NCBI RefSeq assembly: GCF_021443865.1
Contig: NZ_JABUTB010000018.1
Span: 1-41,017, forward strand
DNA: 41,017 nt
Direction: 5' to 3'
DNA from: Clostridium sp.
GTDB lineage: Bacteria > Bacillota > Clostridia > Clostridiales > Clostridiaceae
Part shown: positions 31,174-40,913 of the stretch, piece by piece
How positions within the stretch are numbered: position 1 is the first letter of the stretch
How the letters are laid out: each line of letters starts with the position of its first letter
Position numbers and translations under genes: made by a program
The notes under the pieces: model-generated
Seen by the model: the letters and a program-made list of their open reading frames with translations, nothing else
Databases searched by the model: none
What the model was told of the DNA's origin: nothing

Positions 31174-32529
31174 TTACTCTGCTTTTAAAGCTATAGCACA
31201 TTCAATTCTCTTCTTTTGCATTTTACAACCAATTTCATAAGGAATTTTCATATCCCCATTAAAGCTAAAGTTATTTGCTTGGCATCCTCCACTGCAATAG
31301 AATCTTGCCCAACAGTCTCTACATTTAGGTTTATTATATATATGAGCCTTTTTAAACTCTTTACCAAGATCTTTATTGTATGTATCATCATATATGCTTC
31401 CAAGTTTAAATTCTTCTTTTCCTACAAATTGATGACATGGGTATACATCTCCTTGTGGAGTAATTGCAACATACTCAAAACCTGCTCCACAACCTGAAAT
31501 TCTTTTATAAACACATGGTCCACCATTTAAATCTACATTAAAGTGATAGAAGTTATACTCTCCATTTTTTTCTCTTTTTCTTTTTGCCATATCTTCATAT
31601 AGCTTATCATAGTTTTTCATTATTTCAGGTAAATCTTCTTCTCTTAAAGCAAGAGGATGTCCATTTTCTAAGACTACAGGTTCTATAGATACTTCATCAA
31701 AGCCTTCATTTACCATAGCCATTACATCTTCAAAAAAGTCAGTATTTGCTCTTGTAAATGTTCCTCTAACATAGTACATCTTACCTGGTGTTCTTCTTTC
31801 AATCATTTTCTTTATATTTGGAATTATGTCATCATATGATCCACTTCCATCAACTTTTATTCTTACATTATCATTGATGCATTTTCTACCATCTAGTGAT
31901 AATATGATGTTTCCCATTTCCTTATCCATAAAATCCATCATATCATCATTTAAAAGAGTAGCATTTGTTGTCATAGTAAATCTAATGTTTTTCTTCCACT
32001 CTTTCTCATTATCTCTAGCATACTGTATTATTTCCTTTACAGTATCCATAATCATAGTAGGCTCTCCACCAAATAAATCTATTTCTATATTTCTTCTTGG
32101 ACCACTTCTTTTTACAACATAATCTATTGCTTTTTTTGCAGTTTCTAAAGACATAACACCTTTATGGCCATTATATTCTCCTTCATCTGCAAAACAATAT
32201 TTACATCTTAAATTACACCCATGAATTATATTTAAGCAAACTGCCTTTATATAATCTCTATCTTCCATAGATCCATGAGCTATATCCTCATACTTATCTT
32301 CAGAATATAACATTCCATCATCTATAAGTTGTAATATTTCATCGTAAGCTTCTATAATAGTTTCCTTATCATACTTATTAGCTAAAAGCTTAACTGTTTC
32401 ATCTTTATCTTTCATTCCATTATCATGAACTAAATCATATACTAACTCATCTACTATATGAACTGCTCCTGTATTTACATCTAATACAAAGTAATTTTCC
32501 CCTTGTTTAAATTTGTGTATTAAAGACAT
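31174..32529 (-). CDS. scfB: Radical SAM SCIFF maturase with SPASM domain
   Basis: CNLRCKYCFADEG radical SAM motif, LFGGEPT, C-terminal CGAGFEYVAITPQGDVYPCHQFVG...CRDCWARFYCSGGC; adjacent to a six-Cys 45-aa peptide. Confidence 0.95.
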   Translation of the reverse strand: MSLIHKFKQGENYFVLDVNTGAVHIVDELVYDLVHDNGMKDKDETVKLLANKYDKETIIEAYDEILQLIDDGMLYSEDKYEDIAHGSMEDRDYIKAVCLNIIHGCNLRCKYCFADEGEYNGHKGVMSLETAKKAIDYVVKRSGPRRNIEIDLFGGEPTMIMDTVKEIIQYARDNEKEWKKNIRFTMTTNATLLNDDMMDFMDKEMGNIILSLDGRKCINDNVRIKVDGSGSYDDIIPNIKKMIERRTPGKMYYVRGTFTRANTDFFEDVMAMVNEGFDEVSIEPVVLENGHPLALREEDLPEIMKNYDKLYEDMAKRKREKNGEYNFYHFNVDLNGGPCVYKRISGCGAGFEYVAITPQGDVYPCHQFVGKEEFKLGSIYDDTYNKDLGKEFKKAHIYNKPKCRDCWARFYCSGGCQANNFSFNGDMKIPYEIGCKMQKKRIECAIALKAE

Positions 32530-32566
32530 TTACATCCCTCCAAAAGCTTTTTCAAACAAAAAGTAA

Positions 32567-32588
32567 GCAGCAACTGTCTTGTTGCCGC
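32567..32588 (-). promoter_or_regulatory. Hairpin plus T-run between scfA and scfB, possible attenuator
   Basis: Minus strand GCGGCAAC-aagaca-GTTGCTGC followed by TTACTTTTTGTTTG. Confidence 0.55.
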
Positions 32589-32597
32589 TTTCTTTAA

Positions 32598-32735
32598 TTA
32601 GTTTTCACACTCTAAGTTTGCAACTGTACAAGATGTCTTGCAAGCTGATTGACATGAGTTAGCACATTCCTTACAACCTGGTTTAACTAAGCTGTTTTTG
32701 ATATTTGTCTTATTAATTGTCTTAATATGCTTCAT
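32598..32735 (-). CDS. scfA: SCIFF ranthipeptide precursor, 45 aa, six cysteines
   Basis: MKHIKTINKTNIKNSLVKPGCKECANSCQSACKTSCTVANLECEN*; GGGGGAG SD; absent from the supplied ORF track. Confidence 0.95.
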   Translation of the reverse strand: MKHIKTINKTNIKNSLVKPGCKECANSCQSACKTSCTVANLECEN

Positions 32736-32954
32736 GATTATACTCCCCCATAACTAAAAATACTCAAAGATTATATCATAAAATATATCTCAATAAAAGA
32801 TATATTTATCTGATTTTCCACAATTATAAGTATAAATCCATTATAAGGTAATATAACTTAAAACAATATATATTCTATCTTATAAATTCTATAAATATAC
32901 TATTTTACCCCCTATTTTATAGTACATATTACCTATTATTACTTTAATTTCTTA

Positions 32955-33071
32955 TTGATAAAATTTTAAATTCTGTTATTATATATTTATACTTAAGTAT
33001 CTTCCAAGTGGAGTGAAAAGGTAGTTTACAGAGGAATTCTGGAGAGTGATTTTGGCAAATCACTCTTTTTT
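32955..33071 (+). ncRNA. Candidate stand-alone small RNA (promoter to terminator, no ORF)
   Basis: TTGATA-16 nt-TATTAT promoter-like; about 80 nt without ORF; ends in perfect 10-bp terminator AGAGTGATTT-TGGC-AAATCACTCTTTTTTT. Confidence 0.5.
33043..33071 (+). terminator. Strong plus-strand rho-independent terminator
   Basis: AGAGTGATTT/AAATCACTCT perfect 10-bp stem, TGGC loop, T8 tract on plus only. Confidence 0.85.
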
Positions 33072-33744
33072 ATTTATGATTTAAATATTCCTCAAATTTT
33101 CTAATAGAATTCTTTTTTCCTATAACCACTATAAAATCATTTTCCTTTAATATAAAATTAGGATCTAATTCAATTATAGTTTCATCATCTCTTTCTAAGG
33201 CTATGATATTTAATCCAAATTCATTACGCACTTTAGATTTCAATATTGATTTACCATCTATTACTTTAGTAACTCTAAGCTCTTCTATATGAATATCATT
33301 GTTTAACTCAATAAATTCGAAAGCTTCTTCGTTTAATAATCTATTTGCAATTCTAATTGCCATATCGTTCTCTGGATATACAATTTCAGCACCTATTTTC
33401 TTTAATACACAACCTTGCTCATATGTATTAGCTTTAGCTATAACTCTTTTAACCCCCATATTTATTACATTTAATGTGGTTAAAATACTAACATCTATCT
33501 TTTCACCAATACATACAAATACTGTTTCACAATTCTGAATACCAGTTTCCTCAAGGGCTTCTTTTCCTAAATTATTTACTACAAAAGCATTGTCAGTTAA
33601 GTTTCTTATTTGCTTTATCTTATCTTCATCGCTATCTATAACTATAACTTCCTTACCTGCTTCAATTAAAGTTTTTGCTAATGCGAAACCAAATCTTCCT
33701 ATTCCTATTATTCCAAATTCTATAGATACTTTATGATTAAACAT
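33070..33744 (-). CDS. TrkA/KtrA family K+ uptake regulatory subunit
   Basis: FGIIGIGRFGFALAKTLIEAGKEVIVIDSDEDK Rossmann RCK-N, then TrkA-C. Start at MFNHK after GGAGG. Confidence 0.93.
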   Translation of the reverse strand: MFNHKVSIEFGIIGIGRFGFALAKTLIEAGKEVIVIDSDEDKIKQIRNLTDNAFVVNNLGKEALEETGIQNCETVFVCIGEKIDVSILTTLNVINMGVKRVIAKANTYEQGCVLKKIGAEIVYPENDMAIRIANRLLNEEAFEFIELNNDIHIEELRVTKVIDGKSILKSKVRNEFGLNIIALERDDETIIELDPNFILKENDFIVVIGKKNSIRKFEEYLNHK

Positions 33745-33754
33745 ATTTATCCTC

Positions 33755-35047
33755 CTATCCAATTATAACTGCTTCTTCTGAATAACAAGCATTTGACGGC
33801 TCTTTCACTAGCCATATACTTGCCATAGTCATTGGTCCTAGTCTACCTATAAACATAATTATAGATATTATTATTTTACTTAAATCTCTAAGGTCTGGAG
33901 TAATTCCAGTTGATAATCCTACAGTTCCAAAAGCACTAGTAACCTCAAATAACAATTGAATAAATGTACGATTAGGCTCTAATATGCTTAATAAAAACAC
34001 TCCAAAACAAACTACCATAATAGCTAGTACAAAAATATTAAATGCTTTAAATATAACAGATGACGGTATTTTTCTTTTATATGCTACACAATTCTTATTT
34101 GTAGATGTACTATATATACTTTTAACCAAAGTAAAGATTGTTGTAGTCTTTATACCTCCCCCTGTTGAACCAGGTGATGCACCAATAAACATTAAAACAA
34201 TTAATGTAAATAATCCTGCATTTGTAAAATTTCCAAGATTATAAGTACTAAATCCAGCTGTTCTTGCAGAAGTACTAAAGAAAAATGCTCCAAGCCATGA
34301 TATGTTTTCTGTTGCTTTTAATAATAAAGTACCTGCTACAAGTAGAATAGCAGTTACAGTTATAACTACCTTTGCATGTAGACTGAATTTTTTAAACTTT
34401 TTAATTATTATTATTTCTTTAATAACTAAGAATCCTAACCCACCAAAAATAATTAGTCCACATGTAGTTAAATTTAACAATACATTATTTTGATATGGTA
34501 TTAAATTATGAAGTCCCCCTAAAATATCAAATCCTGAGTTATTAAAAGCTGCTATAGAGTGGAACACACTTATTCCTAATGCATCTAATGGATTGTAATC
34601 CTTAGAAAAGACTAGATAGCTTAAAATTACTCCAATTACTTCAAAACTTAAAGTAACTAATAATACAGATTTAACTAGTTTTACAAGACCTTTCATTGTA
34701 TCTAAGTTCATTGATTCTTTAATTAGTACTCTTTCTTTTATTCCAACTTTTTTTCTCATCAGCAAAATAAATCCAACACCTACTGATGTAACTCCAAGTC
34801 CACCTATTTGAATTAATAAAGCTACTATAGCTCGTCCAAAAACAGTAAAGGTGTCAGCAGTATCAATTGCAATTAATCCTGTTACACAAACTGCACTAGT
34901 TGATGTAAATAAAGCATCAACCCAAGAGACACTTACCCCATCACGAATTGATATAGGTAACTTTAATAATATAGTTCCAATAACAATTACAGAAAAAAAT
35001 CCCAAAACAATTATTCTGCCAGGGCTTAATTTTTTAAAAAAGTTCAT
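33755..35047 (-). CDS. TrkH/KtrB family K+ transporter
   Basis: Pore-loop repeats TSTSAVCVTGL, FNNSGFDI, GGGIKTTT, TSAFGTVGLSTG; adjacent to the TrkA/KtrA gene. Confidence 0.93.
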   Translation of the reverse strand: MNFFKKLSPGRIIVLGFFSVIVIGTILLKLPISIRDGVSVSWVDALFTSTSAVCVTGLIAIDTADTFTVFGRAIVALLIQIGGLGVTSVGVGFILLMRKKVGIKERVLIKESMNLDTMKGLVKLVKSVLLVTLSFEVIGVILSYLVFSKDYNPLDALGISVFHSIAAFNNSGFDILGGLHNLIPYQNNVLLNLTTCGLIIFGGLGFLVIKEIIIIKKFKKFSLHAKVVITVTAILLVAGTLLLKATENISWLGAFFFSTSARTAGFSTYNLGNFTNAGLFTLIVLMFIGASPGSTGGGIKTTTIFTLVKSIYSTSTNKNCVAYKRKIPSSVIFKAFNIFVLAIMVVCFGVFLLSILEPNRTFIQLLFEVTSAFGTVGLSTGITPDLRDLSKIIISIIMFIGRLGPMTMASIWLVKEPSNACYSEEAVIIG

Positions 35048-35534
35048 ATTCCTTTCTCCTTTAAGTTATGTAAATAAATAAGTCTTATGCCACAATTTAT
35101 CTTTATTCAACTCATTATATATTCCATAATTTACACTGTCAATTTCCTTATTTTTATTTAAATTGCTAGAATTTAGCTGAAAACTGTAAATAAATTCATT
35201 TATACTTCTTTTTATCATAAAACATTCAAAATACATCTATTTTTATTAACTTTTATTAGAATTTTATTTATTTTCAATAAGTAAATAAATCTATTACTAT
35301 ATTCTCTATTACCTATAGTAATACTTATAAATATACTAATTAATATGTTAAAATAAATGCCATTAGTCATTTTACATTGTGAAGTAATAATAAATTTAAT
35401 TTAGTTATTACTCTCTAATCTCTGTTTTGTGTATATAAATATTTCTAACTTTTTGATCTAGTAATACTAGCTCTTTTTTATTAAATAAAATATTCTAATT
35501 TATATTAATTAATGTAACTTTTTAGATAAGCAAA

Positions 35535-35597
35535 AACACCTCCCTGACTACTTTATAGATATTATTAACTAATATATAAAGTAATCAAGGAGGTGTT
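35535..35597 (-). terminator. Long (about 28-bp) hairpin downstream of yebC
   Basis: AACACCTCCcTGAcTACTTTATAgATATTA...TAATATATAAAGTAaTCAaGGAGGTGTT; in minus RNA the odd pairs are U-G and the arm is followed by TTTTTG. Confidence 0.6.
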
Positions 35598-35748
35598 ATA
35601 TATATCTTAATCCTTGTTTATATCTCTTAAATTTTAAATAGCTAAATTAATATGTATATCTTAATCAAGCTGTTTTACACTAAATTATAAGCTGATATTA
35701 TACTTATTAAATTCTTTGAATCTATTGATATCACTGTTTCTAACAGTA

Positions 35749-36486
35749 TTATTCATCCCATCCTTCAGGGAATTCAGCATTGTGGTAAACTGCTTGAACA
35801 TCATCATCATCTTCAAGTAAGTCTAACATCTTTTGGAATTTTTTAGCATCATCTTCGTTAATTTCAGTATATGTGTCTGGTATCATCTTAACATCTGCTT
35901 CTAAGAATTCTATTCCTTCAGCTTCTAATGCTTCTCTTACTGTTCCAAAATCTTCTGGAGTAGTTGTTACTATAAATACTTCTTCTTCTGCTTGGAAATC
36001 TTCTGCTCCAGCATCTAATGCAAGCATCATTATTTCATCTTCATCTTTATCTTCTTTTTCAATAACAATTTCACCTTTTTCTTGGAACATAAAGCTTACA
36101 CATCCTGTAGCTCCCATGTTTCCACCACCTTTTGTAAAGGCGCTTCTTACGTTTCCTGCTGATCTATTTTTATTATCTGTTAATGTTTCTACAATTACAG
36201 CAACTCCTGATGGACCATAACCTTCATAAACTATCTTTTCATAGTCTACTCCTGAAAGTTCTCCTGAAGCTTTTTTAATTGATCTAGATATTGTATCATT
36301 AGGCATATTTGCAGCCTTTGCTTTAGCAATTACGTCTCTTAATCTTGGATTATTGTCGGGAACAGGACCACCATTTTTAACTGCTATAACAATTTCTTTA
36401 CCTAATTTTGTAAAGATTTTTCCTCTTTTTGCGTCTGCTTTTCCTTTTTTGTTTTGTATATTATGCCATTTTGAATGTCCTGACAT
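35749..36486 (-). CDS. YebC/PmpR family regulatory/translation factor
   Basis: [32 protein letters not shown]...[14 protein letters not shown]. Start corrected to MSGHS after GGGAGG. Confidence 0.96.
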   Translation of the reverse strand: MSGHSKWHNIQNKKGKADAKRGKIFTKLGKEIVIAVKNGGPVPDNNPRLRDVIAKAKAANMPNDTISRSIKKASGELSGVDYEKIVYEGYGPSGVAVIVETLTDNKNRSAGNVRSAFTKGGGNMGATGCVSFMFQEKGEIVIEKEDKDEDEIMMLALDAGAEDFQAEEEVFIVTTTPEDFGTVREALEAEGIEFLEADVKMIPDTYTEINEDDAKKFQKMLDLLEDDDDVQAVYHNAEFPEGWDE

Positions 36487-36564
36487 TTTTATTCCTCCCA
36501 ACACTAATAAATATTTTATAAATACAGTGGAATTATATCACAATTAATTTATTATGACAAACTT

Positions 36565-37212
36565 CTAAATTACCTTAAATAACCTATTTTCTTCCTTAAA
36601 ATATATATCTTCATCAGTTTTGCTTATTATTATTTTACCATTAGAAATTTCTATTACAGTTTTTTCTATTATTTTTGATAATTCAATATCTGCTAATATA
36701 TGAACTACTACTTTATCTGTATACTCTACTTCTTCGATATGCCAATTATTTTCGTTACATTTATATTGTATTTTTCCCAACATATCATAATCCATACAAA
36801 GCAATAATCTAATTCCTTTTACCTTCTCTACTATACCTCCAGCCTTTAAAGCTACAGAGGCTCCCTTTGTATAAGCTCTTGTAAGACCTCCAGCTCCAAG
36901 TAGTATACCTCCAAAATATCTTGTAACTACTACTGCACAATCGGTAATATTACTTTTTTTCATTACTTCTAATATAGGTATTCCAGCAGTTCCTTGAGGT
37001 TCTCCATCATCACTATATCTTTGAATTCCCATATTTTCACCAATTACATAAGCATAACAATTATGAGTAGCTTGTTTATGCATGTTTTTTATTTCTGCTA
37101 CAAATGCTTTTGCTTCTTCTTCAGTTTCACATCTTTTTGCATAACCTATAAATTCTGATTTCTTTTCTAAAAATCTATCTTCTCCAAAATCTCTTATAGT
37201 AACGTAACTCAT
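36565..37212 (-). CDS. YigZ/IMPACT family protein
   Basis: KKSEFIGYAKRC...ATHNCYAYVIG...YSDDGEPQGTAGIPILEV...VVTRYFGGILLGAGGLTRAYT. Confidence 0.93.
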   Translation of the reverse strand: MSYVTIRDFGEDRFLEKKSEFIGYAKRCETEEEAKAFVAEIKNMHKQATHNCYAYVIGENMGIQRYSDDGEPQGTAGIPILEVMKKSNITDCAVVVTRYFGGILLGAGGLTRAYTKGASVALKAGGIVEKVKGIRLLLCMDYDMLGKIQYKCNENNWHIEEVEYTDKVVVHILADIELSKIIEKTVIEISNGKIIISKTDEDIYFKEENRLFKVI

Positions 37213-38612
37213 TTAAGCTCCTCCTTTATTAAATTTATTCCTTCAACTATTTTCTCTTTGCTTGCTTGGGAGAAACTAATTCTAAAATAATAATCTCCAT
37301 TACTTGAATCTTTAAATAGTATAGCTCCTGGTGTAATAAATAAATTTTTCTTTTTTAATCTATAAAATAATTCCTTTGAATTTATACTTTTATTTTTAAT
37401 TTCTAAATAAAAATATAAACCTCCCTTTGGATCTATATATGAAACCTTATTAGAAAGCTCTTTATTTATTAATTCTTTCATTAATAAATATTTTTCTTTA
37501 TACATCTTTTGTTGATAATCTATGCTCTTTTTCCAAAGACCTTCATTAATATATAACTCTAAAGCTCTTTGCATTAGACTAGAGGTTGATATATCAGTAT
37601 TAATCTTAGAACTTTGAATACTTTCATTAAATGAAGATGGAGCTATCATATATCCAAGTCTTATTCCAGGCAAAAAAATCTTAGAAAAACTTTTAATATA
37701 TATTACTCTTTCATACTTATCTAAACTTTTTAATGGTTGATGCTGTACATCATTGTCATATATAAGTTCTGATAAATAATCATCTTCTATAATATAAAAG
37801 TCATATTTTTTTGCAAGCTCTAGTAATTTTATTTTCTTCTCTAAACTATAGCTTATCCCTGTAGGGTTATGAAAATAACTCATTGTATAAAAACAGCTTA
37901 TATTATTCTTTTTTAATATCTCTTCTAATTCTTGCAAGTTAGCTCCATCATTTTCTAAGTTAAGTTCAAATATATTAGCTCTTCTCCATTTAAATACTGA
38001 AATAGCCCCTCCATATGTAGGTTTTTCTACTACTACATTATCATTTATATTTACTATTGCCTTAGAAGCAATATCTATCCCTTGCTGTGCTCCTGAAACT
38101 ATTAATATATTATTTAAATCTAATTCATCATTCCAAAAAGCTTTATTAATAGTATTTCTTAGATTTTCATATCCAAGAGATTCCTTAGCTATTAAAGCAT
38201 TAGCTCCATCTCTATCTAAAACTTCATTAATTACATGTTTAAAATCTTCTATAGGAAAGTAGACATCTGAATTTGTTTCTCCAGTAAAATCTATTATATC
38301 TTTTAAATCCTTTGAAGATAATTCCTTAAAACTCTTGGAATATTCTCTATTAAAGGATGAAATAGTTTCTTTTCTTTTAGCGTAAGTTCCTGAGCCTACC
38401 TTTTGATATGCATAACCGTCAACCTTTAATTTTTTATATGCATTAACTATTGTAACTTTATTTACCTTTAAAGTATTAGAAAGTTCTCTAATAGTTGGTA
38501 GTTTTTCTCCATCTTTTATTTGTCTACTCTCTATTAATTTTTTTATATTACCTGCTACTTGAATATATTTAGGAATATCCTCTTTAAATTTTATATTATA
38601 TATTTCCTCCAT
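37209..38612 (-). CDS. MocR/PdxR-type GntR regulator with aminotransferase domain
   Basis: N-terminal GntR wHTH (LPTIRELSNTLKVNKVTIVNAYKKLKVDGYAYQKVGSGTY), C-terminal AAT-I fold with YIKSFSKIFLPGIRLGYMIAP. Confidence 0.92.
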   Translation of the reverse strand: MEEIYNIKFKEDIPKYIQVAGNIKKLIESRQIKDGEKLPTIRELSNTLKVNKVTIVNAYKKLKVDGYAYQKVGSGTYAKRKETISSFNREYSKSFKELSSKDLKDIIDFTGETNSDVYFPIEDFKHVINEVLDRDGANALIAKESLGYENLRNTINKAFWNDELDLNNILIVSGAQQGIDIASKAIVNINDNVVVEKPTYGGAISVFKWRRANIFELNLENDGANLQELEEILKKNNISCFYTMSYFHNPTGISYSLEKKIKLLELAKKYDFYIIEDDYLSELIYDNDVQHQPLKSLDKYERVIYIKSFSKIFLPGIRLGYMIAPSSFNESIQSSKINTDISTSSLMQRALELYINEGLWKKSIDYQQKMYKEKYLLMKELINKELSNKVSYIDPKGGLYFYLEIKNKSINSKELFYRLKKKNLFITPGAILFKDSSNGDYYFRISFSQASKEKIVEGINLIKEELK

Positions 38613-38627
38613 AAAGCCTCCAGCTTA

Positions 38628-39527
38628 TTAGTTTTTATAACTATATACGTTTTCCATAGCTAGGAAGTTACCTTTAGAATCTCTAAATTCTCTTCTTTCC
38701 TTAAGAATAATATTATTCTCACATAATACATTTAATACTTCTTCAAATTTTATTTTAAAATTTTTAAAATATGGATTTATTTTAATATCATAAAAGCTTA
38801 AAGGTCTATTTTCATTTTTTATAAAATCAATTAAATCCTTAGAAGCTTTTTCTATATTATATTCTAAGTAATTTTCCATATAATCTAATATATCTTTAAT
38901 AGTTTTATGGTTAACATCTTTAGATAGTAAATTTTTTACCTTTTCATTTAATACATCGTTTAAATTACATGCCATAGTTAATGAATCCTTACTTACTGTA
39001 TATCCATTTACACTTAAAAAAAGCATTGAAAAATTATTTAATGCTCTTAATAAAAGTTCATGGGCAGTATATATACTACCTTTACTTATATATTTTTTAC
39101 AAATTCCAATTTCCTTAAAAAAGTTACCCAGATATACTAAGTTTAATCTTCCTTTATCAGAATCTATCATATATATAATCTTTTGATATAAATCATTTAT
39201 TTCATCATCTATTGAATATATCATTTTGGAAGAAATTAAAGAATTCTTTATTACTTCTCTTTTTCCTGCTTCATTATAATATTTTTTAAATAATTCCTTA
39301 CTTATAAATTTTATATGTATTGGTATATCTAATACTTCTGAATAAATATCTCTAATTTCATCAAAATCTTCTTTATATATTACAAACAAGTCTATATTTG
39401 ATCCTTCCCAAAGGTCTCCGCTAACCATACTTCCAAATATAAATATAGAAAGAGCATTATCATTTTTCTTAAGTGTTTCTGTTATTTCTTTAAAGGCATT
39501 TTGATAATCTATAATTGATTTTGCCAT
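38628..39527 (-). CDS. Nucleotidyltransferase-domain protein
   Basis: ALSIFIFGSMVSGDLWEGSNIDLFVIYK (GSxxxG...DxD-like motif). Confidence 0.75.
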   Translation of the reverse strand: MAKSIIDYQNAFKEITETLKKNDNALSIFIFGSMVSGDLWEGSNIDLFVIYKEDFDEIRDIYSEVLDIPIHIKFISKELFKKYYNEAGKREVIKNSLISSKMIYSIDDEINDLYQKIIYMIDSDKGRLNLVYLGNFFKEIGICKKYISKGSIYTAHELLLRALNNFSMLFLSVNGYTVSKDSLTMACNLNDVLNEKVKNLLSKDVNHKTIKDILDYMENYLEYNIEKASKDLIDFIKNENRPLSFYDIKINPYFKNFKIKFEEVLNVLCENNIILKERREFRDSKGNFLAMENVYSYKN

Positions 39528-39585
39528 TACTTGTCCCCCTGTTATTTACTATTCATTATTAAAATAATTATATAGAATATGAATA

Positions 39586-39620
39586 AAAACTGCAATAAAG
39601 TATAACTTCATTGCAGTTTT
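39586..39620 (-). terminator. Perfect 11-bp hairpin downstream of the SF3 helicase gene
   Basis: AAAACTGCAAT...ATTGCAGTTTT; T-rich on both strands. Confidence 0.75.
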
Positions 39621-39637
39621 ATAATTTTTTATATAAT

Positions 39638-40910
39638 TTAGGAAATTATGATTGTTACAAACTCTTTAGACTTATTATATATCTCATCATCTACTTCAAC
39701 TAACATATAACTTCCATCTTCTCTGTATTCTTCTTCTAAAACTCTACCATTTCTATGAAGGAATGAATTAATATCACTTCTATCATAAGGTATTATATAC
39801 TCACACTTTTTCATTTTATATGGGAGTTTTTCTTCAATTAGCTCTAGAATACCATCTAAATTTATATTTTCTTTTGCTGAAATTTCAATTACTTCATATT
39901 CAGAACATGCTTTTCTTAATTCTTCTAAAAGTTCATCAGCATTATAAATCTTATCTGTTGCTGTGATATCTTTACCTTCTTCTTTGTCGTATTTTTCCAA
40001 CCATTTCTTTAACTTTGAAATTCTTATTCTATATCTATTCCCACCAGCTGATGAACAAATAGAATTATCTTTTAGAAAGTTTTCATAAACTGAATTAGAC
40101 CTGTCAAAATAAATAGCTCCTATTCCTATTGAATTTACTTTCTTCTTCAAAGATAAAGCTGTAAATCTTTCTCCATCAAAATCATGTTCATGCTCTAAGA
40201 TAAATTCAGACAACATCACAAGTGCATTTGACTTATAATTGCTATTGCCTGACTTCAATATATCATCAAGATTATTGTAAGGAATAAACAATTCAGTAGG
40301 AGTAACCTGATAAAGCAATTTCCAGAAATCTTCATAAAACTTTCTCAGTCTATTCTTATCTGGAGTTTTATATTTATTCAAAATCTCACAAAGTCTGTCC
40401 TCTATATTGAATTGAACAAGTCTTCTTTCATCTGGATTCTTTATTATTCTTGCTGTCGCTGGCTCATTAGCACTGCCAATAAAGATAAATCTGTTCTCTA
40501 TCTTCTGCTCATCAACTCCTTTTCTTTCTATGATAAATTCATTATTCGTGATTGTATTCTTGATTTTCTCGTAATAATCTGTAAATTTGTCAAAACTTCC
40601 TACTTCATCCATCCTGAAGATTAAGCCAAAGTTCAAAACTGATGCGTTAAAATTCTTTCCTAATAAGTTTGAAAATGTATTTCCAAAAGTTAAATTATCA
40701 ACAACCCTCTGAAGTGATTGTAAAAGTTCTGTCTTGCCTATTCCTCCTTTCCTTGACCAAAACCACCAGAGATGATTACTTGTATTGTCTCTATTCCCAT
40801 AATAAGAATTCAAACCTTTAATCTCTCTCTTGATTCTATTCATCATTGCTATTAACTTGATAGCATTATGCCCTTTGTTCCCATAACAATAAACAATGTT
40901 CTTAAAAAAG
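39638..40910 (-). CDS. SF3/VapE-like phage or plasmid helicase-primase C-terminal part, N-terminus missing
   Basis: [19 protein letters not shown] Walker [62 protein letters not shown]. Real coding homology appears to stop near 40910; the track's upstream 30-odd codons are antisense to another gene. Confidence 0.7.
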
Positions 40911-40913
40911 AAG

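Noticed and set aside
35082-35534. c-di-AMP (ydaO/yuaA) riboswitch upstream of the KtrB/TrkH gene
   Set aside because: Region is almost entirely A/T with no recognisable conserved core.
38628-39527. HEPN/MNT-type toxin-antitoxin or aminoglycoside resistance gene
   Set aside because: Nucleotidyltransferase motif is present but no partner gene or specific resistance-family signature is visible.
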